A stretch of 64,000 bases of DNA, taken from Spisula solida (taxonomy: Eukaryota; Mollusca; Bivalvia; Venerida; Mactridae). Below, one piece after another: positions 33,981 through 45,782 of this stretch. The DNA is taken from the NCBI GenBank assembly GCA_947247005.1, contig OX365944.1, positions 25,085,501 to 25,149,500 of the forward strand. The letters are read 5' to 3'. Below the pieces are notes generated by a model. The model saw only the letters and a program-made list of their open reading frames with translations, had not been told where the DNA came from and made no database searches. A program made the translations under genes and the position numbers. Each line of letters opens with the position of its first letter. Within the stretch, counting starts at the first letter, position 1.

Positions 33981-34519
33981 AGTTGCTGCCTCACAGATTT
34001 GGCTAAAAATTTTGTATATCGTGATTTTCCAACCTAACCAAGTATTGATGTGATAGAAAGCCACTGACAGTTGCTTTTTGACAAATTTGGAGGAAATAAG
34101 CAATTTTAACCACTCTCGATATCGCCCACTGAGTATTTTTTTCTTAAAAAAAAGCGCTAAGTTTTGTTCCAACATGCATTGTGAATTATGTAATTCTGGC
34201 CTGATCGAACTGTAACATCAACAATCTACAGCATATACATTTGTGAGGTATTTGGTTTGATTTTAGATATGTTTTCATCAAATGCGAACATATTTCAGGC
34301 AATTTAAGTTATAGTAGTGTTAATTCTATAGGGTATTAATACCCTATAGAATTTTTGATGTTAAAATACTAAATAACTACAAAATGCCGAAGTTTCTCAA
34401 GTTATTTTGGATGTCAGTGTGGTTGTTTATGGGATATACAGCCAACTATTCCAAACTTACTCGAATATTTGACAATTTTATTTTATTTTTGCAATACACA
34501 AATATGTGAGGCAGTCCCT
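33981..34519. mobile_element. TTAA-flanked MITE, copy 2, with a central perfect palindrome
   Basis: The ends AGTTGCTGCCTCACAG and GTGAGGCAGTCCCT are inverted repeats flanked by TTAA (33977-33980 and 34520-34523). The right half matches 27420-27625 in inverse orientation. In the middle, 34322-34353 is a perfect 32-bp palindrome centred on TTAA. Confidence 0.65.
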
Positions 34520-34881
34520 TTAAGATCTTCAGACTTTCGTTCTTTCTCACAGAGATATTCCTGTTTTTAGTTGTGGTATTTCTCACTTCTGTTCGTTTGA
34601 CTGTATTCTAGTTTGAAACTAAATAAGGGAGACAATCTCATGAAGTCTGCTGTCTAGCTCCTCGTAGCAGTTATCTCCCCTTACATGCCGAGCATAGCCT
34701 TATTTGCCAGTTAGCTTTCTGCCAAAATATGGCATGCTTACTACTGAGCTATGGAGGCACATGCAGATATACTCTCAACCACTTTTCTTATTGGTCACTT
34801 TTCAAACCCTAAATAAGTTTAACTGTGATCATATTTTTTGAGGATATGTTGCACACAAATGTGTTATGCAATAGTCCTAAC

Positions 34882-35452
34882 CACAGGTATCTGTATCATT
34901 AATAAAGAGTAAATAAAAAAAATATTTTTTTATAAAATTTATAATATCTTAGAAAGGTTTATAACACGGGAAATTGACCACCCAGTCACTGAGGTGCAGT
35001 TTGTTTTTAATTAACATTTCATCAATACTGGTGTTATTCTTAATATTTATATATAATCAGAAACTAGAGAGCTTCGTCTTTAATTTGATATCAATATTTC
35101 AAAAATCCGTCCATGAATAAGAAAATAAACCCATAAGGCGTGAAATCACTTTCTTTTTTCTGGTTCTGAATAGCATTGTCGTTTCTATTGAATGCACCTC
35201 AGTGATTGTCTGGACACCGTGGTATACATTTCATGGTATACCTTTTTAACTTGTTGATCAATTACGATGTGATTTTGCATGGAGGTAGTTCAAACAATGT
35301 TGTCTATGAATGTGATTACTTTATGAAGATATCGAAAGCCAATTCTTGTTTTTGATACCATGAAAATCTGACCACTTAAGTACAAATGCACCTTTCTAAG
35401 ATAACATAAATTTTGTAAAAGGAACTTTTTATCAATGATACAGTTACCTGTG
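34882..35452. mobile_element. hAT-like MITE with exact 8-bp target duplication
   Basis: The ends CACAGGTATCTGTATCATTA and TGATACAGTTACCTGTG are inverted repeats of about 26 bp. The identical octamer GTCCTAAC flanks both (34874-34881 and 35453-35460). The same ends bound the short element at 148-252. No transposase frame inside. Confidence 0.85.
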
Positions 35453-35460
35453 GTCCTAAC

Positions 35461-36114
35461 ACTCAAATCATTAAAAATAAAAATCACATGCAAAAGTATG
35501 CGTGGTCATACATGCGACAAATTTTGCATTTTCGCCATCAAATAATATGATAACAGTTAAAGGTATTTCGAGTTTGAAAAGTGACCAATTAAAAAAGTGG
35601 TTGATTGTATAGGGTACTGTAATTACAAGGGAAGTAACTATTAGATACTGTAAGTGTACGGTCTCTTTGTTGTGGTTAATATAACGTTTTTGCCCAGTAT
35701 GTATCGCATCTGTTCACATTTATATCAATAACATCTGTATTATGTTGATTAATATCATAGTTAAAGTATACACTAAAACTTGATTGTTCGTATACTAATA
35801 ATGATGTATTTACTAATAATGATGTATTTGCTAATAATGATGTTATGATAATGATGTTATTGTTTAAAGAGGAAACACAAATTCTCCCGTTTTCTTTGAG
35901 GAAAACCCACGAAACAACAGTTAATTACTGATCTTTTGCACGGAGTCTGCTATATCATCAGGGGAGCCAAACCAGCTACTTTTTTAGGAAGGAGCCCGAC
36001 ATGCTATTTTGCTCATGTGGGTTCTAACCAGCCCTTTTCTTAAGGGAGTTGTTCTGATAGTTCTCCTGATATACATGTAAGGTTTAAGTGACAAACTTCT
36101 GTAAATATATAAGC
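35461..36114. other. Intergenic, minor repeats
   Basis: A unit CTAATAATGATGTATTTA recurs three times near 35797-35850. Around 35957-36080, sequence with GGAGCCAAACCAGC and TTCTCCTGATA resembles a diverged block near 1560-1680 (GGTCTAACCAGC, TTGTCCTGATC). Confidence 0.35.
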
Positions 36115-36214
36115 AACATGTCTGGTATCCGGACCGCACAACATGTCTGGTATCCGGACCGCACAACATGTCTGGTATCCGGACCGCACAACATGTCTGG
36201 TATCCGGACCGCAC
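36115..36214. repeat. Perfect 25-bp tandem repeat, four copies
   Basis: AACATGTCTGGTATCCGGAC plus CGCAC is repeated four times without a mismatch. Identical copies imply recent expansion or assembly duplication. Confidence 0.9.
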
Positions 36215-38289
36215 ATGCATTTCATTCAGTTTCTGTTAAGTTATTATAATTTGTGCATAAAGAACTCTATCATGTAATCAACTTTCCACAATTATATAAA
36301 ATCAATCTCCAAAACACATAAAAAAGGAACTCCCTTTACAGATTTTGTAATTTACAAATTTTAGCCCCGTACTTAAATCCACGTTTATATGAAAACCAAT
36401 GATTTATATTTGTGTGTGTCAGTGTGTTCTTGGTTACACAAAATTAATGTACACTGTTAAATAGGCGTTTATCTAACTATTTCATCGAAATGGTATTGAT
36501 GTTTTTGGCTTACATTATTTTATTGAGGAAAAAAACGTAAAAGCAATCAGCCACGTTTTGTTAATGTTTATTACCTCCCTTGCTCAACTCAAACGTTGGT
36601 TCTTACCTCCCTTTGACCAATTGCTTTTAACTAAGTATGTACGTCAACATTTTCTTACTTCTGGGAGGTAATCTAATTATATAATGTTGGCGAAATAGAA
36701 CCTCTCCTTTCCAATTTAATTATCATAGTAGATTAATAACTTGATCCAAATATATTCCATGGCAGTATTATAAAGAGAGATTTAAGAACAATGACTTCCC
36801 GAGTATCTAGACATTTTCTATTAGTTTTAATGACCGTATGTTATTTAAGATGAAAGAAATTTTATACGTACGTTTTACGGAGATCTTCATCATGTTTATA
36901 AATACCCACAAGTATATCACCCACTTCTTTTGATCTTCGGTACTATGTCATAAGTTTTGACAGACAGATTTAAATATTGTCAACTTCAATCTGTTTTAAA
37001 ACTCTACACTTAGTCGTAAGTGATTTATAAGCTTTGCAAATGCCTGCCTACTTTTGATCTTGCAAAATAAATACCATATATTGAGTCACGTGGGTAGTTA
37101 ATATAGAATCTGGTGCGAGGCTTGTTTTTAAAGAATTGACATGTTGTTATTAGTAACGAAGTGGCCTGGATTTATTGTCCTGGACATTCCTAAGACGTCA
37201 AGAGATTTAGAATTTACAACTGATGTCTGCGGTAAAATGATCTCTATATATTAAGCTTTGTTTATTTTAGAGCAATTTAGCTTTGAAAAACCGTTGCCAT
37301 TATGGTGCTGTTTTAAAGAAGGTAATTATTTTAAAATTAGGCGTAGTCTTGACGAATTAAATAACTGAGCTACCCTAAAATTGTCTCCATGACCAATTGA
37401 AGCGTTTGTAGTACCGTATGTCGGGATATTTCGCGCAATCGTGGCAAGTTTCAAAACAACAAGAAATTGAACCTTTCCACCCGGGTACACAAATACAGTT
37501 TAACACTGTGCGAATAAAAGTCCAGGCATTCAGAAGCATGTAGTTGTATAGTCTGTCTATATAGTACGGAGAATTTGAAATGATTCTCGACCTTCTATTG
37601 GCATAATTTAACAGCTGATGTATTGTCTATATTTGTAATCCCGGCTGTATGTTTTCATCAGCGGGAAGTGTTATGAAGACACTCTAGGTGTATTACCAAC
37701 ACAAATTAAATGACCGATATTGCACCATTTAATCGCGGAAAATTATGTATTCAACAAAATAACCTTGTACTATATTCATGCATAAAGGTCATGATCAGGT
37801 CAAATTCTCCGTGCTATACAAACCCATAGTTTAATTAAAGGAGACAACTCATCAGTCTTCTATTTTTTCCTGAAATTATTTCCCTTTGCATACTCAACCA
37901 TAGATAATCAAGCACAAAATAAATCTAGCTAAAATTGAAAATGAGGTTAATGTAGTTGATTGATAAAAAAGTTTATCCAGTCGGGTAGCCAGTAGTAGTA
38001 TGGTACAATGTAGATTGGTTAAATGTGCAATTGAAGTCGCAGATCCGCTGTCTGATCGCGTCATGCAAAAGCTATAGCAAAGCGGACATGGAAGGCAGTG
38101 CTCAACTAAAACAACAGAACACAGAATGCACAGAAACATTATAAAAATCAAAAAAATATAAGTACAGTGTACAAGTCACAAGGGCCAACTAAAAGATAAC
38201 CAACAAAATGAAACTGAACAACTACCAAACACGACTCACAACATCGACATCCTGCCGCCTCTGCCAGTCAAACAATACCAGAGAAAAAA
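36215..38289. other. Mostly non-coding, with weak coding islands
   Basis: Besides the island at 37141-37368, the stretch 38020-38155 is GC-richer and open on both strands. The minus-strand frame starts MIFIMFLCILCSVVLVEH, signal-peptide-like. The plus-strand frame ends ADPLSDRVMQKL then stop. I cannot choose between them. No repeat is seen. Confidence 0.3.
37141..37368 (+). pseudogene. Coding-like island with one in-frame stop (unrecognised)
   Basis: Starts ATG after AGAATTGAC and reads MLLLVTKWPGFIVLDIPKTS onward, meets TAA at 37256, then stays open in the same frame (EQFSFEKPLPLWCCFKE...RRSLDELNN) to TGA at 37366. A 39-nt GT-AG segment (37232-37270) would remove the stop with matching phase, but that is very short for an animal intron. 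It may be a decayed exon or chance. An E-box CACGTG lies about 50 bp upstream. No family is recognised. Confidence 0.2.
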
Positions 38290-40430
38290 CGAGGAGACAC
38301 GAACGAATCACGATGACGATCACACATCACATGGACGACCACACATCAAACTACGACCACACATCACACGGATAAACACACATCACAAGGACAGTCACTA
38401 ATCACAATGACGACCACCTTCACAAGGTCGACCACACATCACAAGGAATACCACATCACAAGGACGACCACACATCACATGGATGAACACAATTCACAAG
38501 AACGACTGCACATCACAATGACGACCACCTTCACAAGGACGAATATACATCACAAGGACGACCACACATCAAATGGGCGACTACACATCACATACATCAC
38601 AAGGACGACCACACATCACAAGAACGACTGCACATCACAATGACGACCACCTTCACAAGGACGAACATACATCACAAGGACGACCACACATCACATGGGC
38701 GACCAAACATCACAAGGACGACCACACATCACATTGGCGACCACACATCACATTGGCGACCACACATCACAAGGACGACCACACATCACAATGACGAGCA
38801 CACATCACAAGGACGACCACACATCACATGGAGGACCACACATCACAAGGATGATCACACATCACATGGACGACCACGCATCACAAGGACAACCACACAT
38901 CACAATGCTGACCACACATCACAAGGACGACCACACATCACTTGGAGGACCACACATCACTTGGAGGACCACGCATCACAATGATGACCACGCATCACAA
39001 TGCCGACCACACATCACAAGGACGACCACACATCACTTGGACGACCACACATCACTTGGACGACCACACATCACAATGTCGACCACACATCACAAGGACG
39101 ACCACACATCACATGGACGACCACACATTACATTGGCGACCACACATCACATGGACGACCACACATTACAAGGACGACCACACATCAAAATGATGACCAC
39201 ACATCACAAGGACGACCACACATTACATTGGCGACCACACATCACATGGACGACCACACATTACAAGGACGACCACACATCACAATGATGACCACACATC
39301 ACAAGGACGACCACACATCACATGGGGGACCACACATCAAAAGGACGACCACACATCACAAGGACGAACATACATTACAAGGACGACCACACATCACAAT
39401 GACGAATATACACCACAAGGACAACCACACATCACAAGGACGACCACACATTACATTGGCGACCACACATCACAATGACGAACATACATCACAAGGACGT
39501 ACACACTTCACAAGGACGACCACACATCATAAGGACGACCACACATCACAATGACGAACATACATCACAAGGACGACCACACATCACAAGGACGTACACA
39601 CTTCACAAGGACGACCACACATCATAAGGACGACCACACATCACAATGACGAACATACATCACAAGGACGACCACACATCACAAGGACGACCACACATCA
39701 TAAGGACAACCACATATCACATGGACGTACACGCATCACATGGACGACCACACATCACAAGGACGTACACACATCACATGGACGAACAAACATCACAAGG
39801 ACGACCACACATCACAAGGACGACAACACATCACAAGGACGTACACACATCACAAGGACGACCACACATCACAAGGACGACCACACATCATAAGGACAAC
39901 CACACATCACATGGACGACCACACATCACAAGGACGACCACGCATCATAAGGAAAACCATACATCACATGGATGAACACACATTTCAAGGACGGCCACTC
40001 ATCACAATGACGACCACCTTCACAAGGACGACCACACACCACACGGACAACCACACATCACAAGGACGAACATACATCACAAGGACGACCACATTTTACA
40101 AGATAGACCACACATCACAAGGACAACCAACTACACAAGGACGACCAAACATTACATGGGGGACCACACATCAAAAGGACGACCACACATCACCAGGACA
40201 ACCACACATCACAAGGATGACCACACATCACAAGAACGATCACACATCACAAGGACAACCAGACATCACAAGGACGACCACACATCACACGAACAACACA
40301 CATCACAAGGACAAACTCATATCACCCAAAAAACACACATCACAAGGACGACTACACATCACAAGGACGACCACACATCACACGGACGACCACACATCAC
40401 AAGGACGACCACACAAAACCCCACTATATA
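38290..40430. repeat. 19-bp minisatellite, about 110 copies
   Basis: The unit is ACAAGGACGACCACACATC with variants (ATGGACGACC, TTGGCGACC, AATGACGAAC, AGGACGTACAC). Because 19 is not a multiple of three and the unit has no stop in any forward phase, overlapping open frames of up to 231 codons arise on the plus strand, each reading the same His/Thr/Asp-rich 19-residue repeat. These are treated as by-products of the repeat. Confidence 0.9.
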
Positions 40431-42116
40431 CATGACGTTTTGAATTAAACGAAGCAGCCTTATGCTGAGCTTCGAGTTGCTAAAGCACACATACTATCTC
40501 TAAAAACACTCTTACAAAAGACCCAAGTGACCATTTTTGTGATTTTCCTTTTTCTTGTTTAAGCTATACAAAGGGCAATACAAACATGTAAGGTGACTGT
40601 AGGGCTTCAGTCCTGACGAGAACGGACAGTGACATGATACACGTACCCCCTGGCTTGCCTGTCTACCCTAACGGTGATGGTTATTCCAAGGAATAAGCTA
40701 TCGAGAGTGATTAATACAAGCGATACAACTTATTTTATAATCGACCTTAAATAATGTATTTAAACTATTTAAGATCTTGTTTGTAAACAGTTTTATATTA
40801 TTGGCATTCATAATACAGTTGACCTTGTAAACGCTTTATTTTAAATGCATGTCTGCCAAACATTTTAGAATAAAAATAGACTAAGCCATGATTAATTGAA
40901 TGTGTTCATTCACCTTAGGTTCGCAAAGATTCTTTTTTGTGATGATTTTTCACCTTGTTGTACGTACTTATATAAGGGCCATCGTCACATAGTTAAATCA
41001 CAAAGGCTCGCGCACTGCCGTACTAAATATGGCTTTACAAGTGTGTGCATCTTGTATACCAAATGGGACAGAAGCGTTCAAAATATTGCTTTTATTTTCA
41101 TGTTGCTTATTTAAATAATTTATAGTGCTTTACCAGTTGTTGCTAGTCGCGTTGGGAAAAAGTCGCTTAACACAATACAACATAGAACACATTCGATCAG
41201 GAGAATTGAACACGGTCGTTTAAGACAAAGGTCGCTCAATACGCATGATCGCTAGTACAAGTTGCACTGTATTATATGCAAGCGTTAGTATGTCAACGTT
41301 GTAATGAAGAACATCCTGTGTACTGTTTTATTAAAGCACTAAGTCTTACGAAAATCTTAAAGTTGCGCTCAAATTTAATATGGATTGTTCTTGATAACAG
41401 TCCTGTCATTGACAAGGTCATTAGTGAGGTTCCCATGGAACAGAAAAAACATGACTTATATAATGCCACTTTAAGTACAAATCAGGTGCACGAAATTAGG
41501 GATTAGACGTACACATGTTATCTGACCACTGCCACTCTTTAGACTTAAACGAGCATAAGCTGAGAGTCTTGGTTCAATGTGGTCAAACAATACATATTCA
41601 CAAAGTAGACATTATTTAAGTCCCCGCATGAAGTCGATGAACTTTCCCGGTCAACATATGTTTTTCCTCGGTTTAGAATTAGTCTGCGTAATTTTAAAGC
41701 GACACAAGCAGATATTCATGATGATTGTTGATTTATTAAGTTTGAAAATTATAATTTTTGACGGATTTGGGGCTTAAACTCAGATAATATTATAGCATCA
41801 TGTTCTATAGTATTTTTTGTTGAAATACTAGATTATCTTGTACGAAACTAGGGACAACACTCAACAGAACTTCAAAGGCAAAACGCAGAAAATACGTTCG
41901 TGCCACGAGGTTAATTACAATTAATAATATAATAATAACAATAAAATGAAATTGAACAGCTACCAAAACACGCACCCAGCTTAGTAGTATTGAATAATTT
42001 GGATGTAGACGTAAAAGGAGAATATTCTCTTGGCAATAAATTTAACTTTCATGATATGTGTACATACTTGTAAATTCTATTTTGAAAACATTTTTTTTTT
42101 TAGTTTTAATCTACAG
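40431..42116. other. Intergenic with small element fragments
   Basis: 41145-41275 (minus sense) resembles a pogo-like end (TACAGTGCAACTTGTACTAG then CGACC words). 41318-41385 matches the left arm of the MITE at 18599-18836 (TACTGTTTTATTAAAGCACT). No gene model is supported, apart from the exon candidate at 40611. Confidence 0.35.
40611..40696 (+). CDS. Orphan terminal exon candidate (unrecognised)
   Basis: After CTTCAG, a frame opens needing one base from an upstream exon and reads LTRTDSDMIHVPPGLPVYPN then GDGYSKE and TAA. Composition is protein-like and the patch is GC-richer than its flanks. A much stronger pyrimidine-rich acceptor about 45 bp upstream leads into a different frame that stops at 40613, so the model is uncertain. 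The family is unknown. Confidence 0.25.
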
Positions 42117-42255
42117 TACTAGAACAACCGCTTTAATCATGTCACATATTTGCACCAAGATGATTTGTTATTTGGCTACCATCAGGCAACAAAGAAGTTT
42201 GACCAGTCTGGACGATTTATTTAATGTTTATTCAAATTCGCGATTAAAAGATTAG
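42117..42255 (+). CDS. Orphan terminal exon candidate (unrecognised)
   Basis: Preceded by a long T-tract and CTACAG, a good acceptor. One base completes the first codon, then 45 codons are open to TAG, ending SLTSLDDLFNVYSNSRLKD; the other two frames close almost at once. It contains two cysteines near the middle. No domain is recognised and no upstream exon was found. Confidence 0.3.
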
Positions 42256-42400
42256 CCCATGAAAACAGTATACGACGTGCTCAAAGGTCAATCTCCGGAT
42301 ACTATTGAGCTCATTATGAAGTTTTCATAAACATATTGTCATATTCAATGTTGCAATTGTATCATAGATAAGGTTGAAAAGGGTAATGGTTTTTATAATA

Positions 42401-42470
42401 GTGGAATTCGAACCTATTCGTCGCCATCACCTGGCAATGTGCAGTAAGGTCGCATTACCACTCGAATTTA
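42401..42470 (-). other. Degenerate tRNA-like sequence
   Basis: On the minus strand it shows GAGTGGTAATGCG (A-box-like) and GGTTCGAATTC (B-box-like) about 45 bp apart. Stems do not pair fully, so it is more likely a SINE head or tRNA relic than a gene. Confidence 0.25.
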
Positions 42471-42939
42471 TCGTAACAATTTTACAGTAATGTGTTGAGG
42501 ACAGTACTTGTATATGGGTGACTTTTTACGGCCGACACACGGCACAAAAAGCGCGATTAATATCAATACATGTTGTTTGCACTTTCGTGGGTTCAGTAAT
42601 GATTTAGTAGCGGATCGACCCAAACCACCCCGCACTCAAAGCGGGCTCCCTATCGCATAATATTATATACCTGTTACATGGATAAAGTATTTCCCCGTAG
42701 CTTAATGTTCAGCATTTGAAATGTGCTTCCTGTTCTTTCACACCAATGTGACAAAGGGTACCTCTAGAAACTATTTGCTTATATTGATTGGTATAAGTTG
42801 TTGAACTTCTTTCAGTGTTGAAGTATCAAATGGATGTGATATTTAAAAACACGTACGGGTTCCATTTCGCCAAGTTCGCTAATTTCCGTTTCACCTCGAA
42901 TACATCTTAGGTCATATCGTGGTTTGATTTTTGGGTATA

Positions 42940-44411
42940 CAGTCTAAGGCACAAGTGGTACAGAATGCAACATTTTTGTTGCGGAACCATTCTGTTAGAT
43001 CCCTATTGACAAGTAGGTGTTAATGGGCCTGGCACAGTAGTTACAGGCAATAAACTAGCTCTACTAATTGCTTTCATTTGGGAATAGTATTTTTATCAGT
43101 TTATATTGCCCCATAGGGATCAACATTAGCAATTTGAATCTGAAGTCATTTACTGACTGTACATGTATACAGATTTGTTTTATTACAAAATGTGTCACAT
43201 TTAAACAGAGTTGAATATTACATTATTCAGTGTTTATAAATGTCAATACTTATTGGTGGTAGTCATCAATTAAAATAGTTTGTATATACTAAAAGCATGT
43301 CTTGTATTCTATCGTTCGATTGAGAGGGGCTTTTTATGATTTCAATTTGTACTTACCGGTAATATCTTTATGAGTATAGTTTTATGTATTATGATTCACG
43401 TTTCAAATCTACTTTTCGACAGTAGTAAACAAACTTGACGTCATGTATTTAGTATATAAATGTATCACAAACACAAAATTTGATAGAGTTTAGTATAAAT
43501 TGTTTATTAAATGATCAAATAAACCAAGATTTCATTGAAGTCAATGACAGAAACATTGCTTCCTTTAAACAATGTTATTTTTTATAAAAAGAACAACACG
43601 TTTATCAGAAACCGTTCTTTGGTCAGTTAACAATGTAATATATTTAATAACGTCACCGACGGATCTTATTATTAAGAAGGTCGTGTTAAACGTGGAAATA
43701 GTAAAAAGGTCTAAAGTGGTCTTTTTATCAAGGTGGTCTTTTAAATATATAAAGAGGGTGTTGATTCGAGGTTTTACTACATATTTTATTGGGTAAAACA
43801 ATTGAACTTTAATTACATGTACTGTGCAATTATTAATATTCGCGGCAGATTAAATTTACTTAATTTTACGAAACTAAATCGCAAATATTTAACCTTAAAA
43901 TAGGTTACAAGAGATTTTTATTCCTATACTTTAAATCCACGAATTTAAGAAACCATTAATTACCATTTTACCATAAAAAATCGCGAAATTTAATGCCCAC
44001 GAAAATTAATGATTTTCAGTATTAACTAAAATTTCAAGTAAAATCATTAACATACAGACTAGCTAAAATATTCTATTTTGCTGTCTGCACCATAGTTTAA
44101 AAATAACGCCATTTTTGCTAACCATTTTAATTTCTACTTTGTATCAGAATGAATGCCCTTAAAATAGTAAATTGTGCCTGTACAGGAGGCAAAATATGAA
44201 ACTACCTCACTACAGGTATACCACCATAGAGGTTCAATATTTACAGGAGCTAACATTGATCAGATATTGCAGATGTTTATTACCCCAAGTGGTCTGTTTT
44301 ATGGGGCTTGTACATCAAGTACGGACATTCACACCTAATTGTTAATGAACACTCAATTATTGCTCTAGAGTTGGGTTGGGAAGTCCGATCTGACACTTGT
44401 GCCTTAGACTG
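42940..44411. mobile_element. Tc1/mariner-superfamily non-autonomous element, 1.47 kb
   Basis: CAGTCTAAGGCACAAGTG at the left and CACTTGTGCCTTAGACTG at the right are exact inverse complements (18 bp), each flanked by TA (within TATA). CAGT ends and a TA target fit Tc1/mariner. No transposase frame is recognisable in the interior. A separate MITE (43820-44021) lies inside it. Confidence 0.85.
43820..44021. mobile_element. Foldback MITE with TTCGCGG arms, nested in the Tc1-like element
   Basis: Left TACTGTGCAATTATTAATAT then TCGCGG; right CGAAAATTAATGATTTTCAG then TA. The inverse complement matches with a few differences. It shares arms and middle (AAGAGATTTTT, GCGAAATTTAAT) with 63397-63745. 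Confidence 0.6.
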
Positions 44412-44749
44412 TATACGGTTTACATGTAATTAAATGCAAATCCATAGCTGTTAAAAATGATAAAAGTCATTGTCAAAACCAATGCAAGAACATACTCATG
44501 TCTACGTCTACAATTCGATACATAGATTTCAAACTGCGAAACTATTTAGTGACGAGTCTGTCTTTTGAAAATGTCTGACATATTTTGTCTGACAATGTCA
44601 CGTTTGATTTTATGGAGAATAAACAGACTGGCGGTATGTCTACTGATGTAGGTTTACTCAATTATGTTGTAGATCCATTTAAATTCAACACTACCACTTC
44701 TTCTTACCGTGCGACTGAGACGGTAGTTTGGTTTCCGATCTTTACAATT
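44412..44749. other. Intergenic, no feature seen
   Basis: AT-rich sequence between the Tc1-like element and the 27-bp array. No gene or repeat recognised. Confidence 0.35.
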
Positions 44750-45105
44750 TTCGAAGTAAATGTGCCTTACTGCGAATATTGTAAAGATGTCCTTTACTAC
44801 GAATATTGTAAAGACCGGAAATAAAGGACATTTACTATACGAAGATTGTACAGATGTCATTAACTACGATGATTGTACAGATGCCATTTACTACGAAGAT
44901 TGTACAGACGAAGATTGTTAAGATGTCCTTTACAACGAATATTGTAAAGACCGGAAATAAAGGTCATTTACTATACGAATATTGTTAAGATGTCCTTTAT
45001 ATTTTACTACGAAGATTGTAAACATCGGAAGTAAAGAAGATTGTAAAGATATCCTTTACTACGAAGATTGTAAAGATTGAGGGTAAAAGTTCTTTACTAC
45101 GAAGT
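44750..45105. repeat. ~27-bp minisatellite, about 12 copies
   Basis: TTTACTACGAAGATTGTAAA and GATGTCC words alternate, with variants GAATATTG and CGGAAATAAAGG that make a loose higher-order pattern. Copies are diverged. Confidence 0.75.
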
Positions 45106-45554
45106 GCCCAGATATCGAGTGTTACAATCGGAGCCATTCGTAAGTGCGCGTATATGCGGTATTCTTCCCTGGCAAATTGGAAAATGACCTCAGATTTCGG
45201 TGGAGGCCACCACAACTACTCTCTGGTTGGGCGAGTACTTATACATAAAACTTGGAAGTGGTGGCAGCAATGTCTACATTGTTTGTTGAAACAGTTACCT
45301 GTGCGTTATTTCCCTTGGTTTTTGAAAAACAAGTTTAACAGTCTTACAAATCCCCAAGGTCGTAGTAAGACCATTTGCCAGAAGTTTGGGTGCATTTCTC
45401 CAACATGTTTCTATTGTATGTGCAAGATACATTGAAACAAGTAACGTTGGACTCACATCTGTAACGTTTTTTAAAATATCATTGTCAGATATGATATTGA
45501 GCGTGCGCTTAACTGATCAGATAATACCATGGTAGTTGGCCGTTTCGTTTCCAG
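45106..45554. other. Exon-like region, unresolved
   Basis: A plus-strand frame from 45154 to 45435 is open (94 codons, containing TWKWWQQCLHCLLKQLPVRY). The two other plus frames are also open over 45370-45530, so no frame can be preferred. It may hold the exon preceding 45555-45782. Confidence 0.25.
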
Positions 45555-45782
45555 ACTGTAGGTCCAGGCACGTATTTCCATTGTAGCTACAACGTCGCAA
45601 ACTATGACCTAACCATACAGCCATCTTGTCAACCTTACTTACAGAAGTTGAAATGTAAGCTTGTGGACGGAACAAGACTAAAGGTCACCACGTGGTGGCG
45701 TCGTAATTTAACACGCAGAACGTCAGTAGTCTGTATTACCTCCCCTATCAATACGTTACTGTACGACAGGGAACCAGACTAG
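45555..45782 (+). CDS. Probable C-terminal coding exon of an unrecognised Cys-containing protein
   Basis: A good acceptor (TTTCGTTTCCAG) precedes 75 codons in phase 0 ending at TAG (45780-45782). The peptide begins TVGPGTYFHCSYNVANYDLT, continues with CQPYLQKLKCKL and TTWWRRNLT, and ends NTLLYDREPD. Four cysteines, an N-glycosylation sequon (NLT) and balanced composition suggest the end of an extracellular or secreted protein, but no family motif is recognised. It has no ATG near its start, so it depends on an upstream exon not identified here. Confidence 0.45.
   Translation, partial: TVGPGTYFHCSYNVANYDLTIQPSCQPYLQKLKCKLVDGTRLKVTTWWRRNLTRRTSVVCITSPINTLLYDREPD

Noticed and set aside
36040..36225. 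Minus-strand frame with four copies of a short peptide
   Set aside because: Direct translation of the perfect 25-bp repeat.
38407..40443. Long plus-strand open frames (up to 231 codons) rich in His, Thr and Asp
   Set aside because: They are the same 19-bp tandem repeat read in three overlapping phases; no start context, splice sites or non-repeat domain.
43565..43801. Overlapping frames of 74-78 codons on both strands
   Set aside because: They lie in a self-complementary part of a non-autonomous element, where both strands give similar frames.
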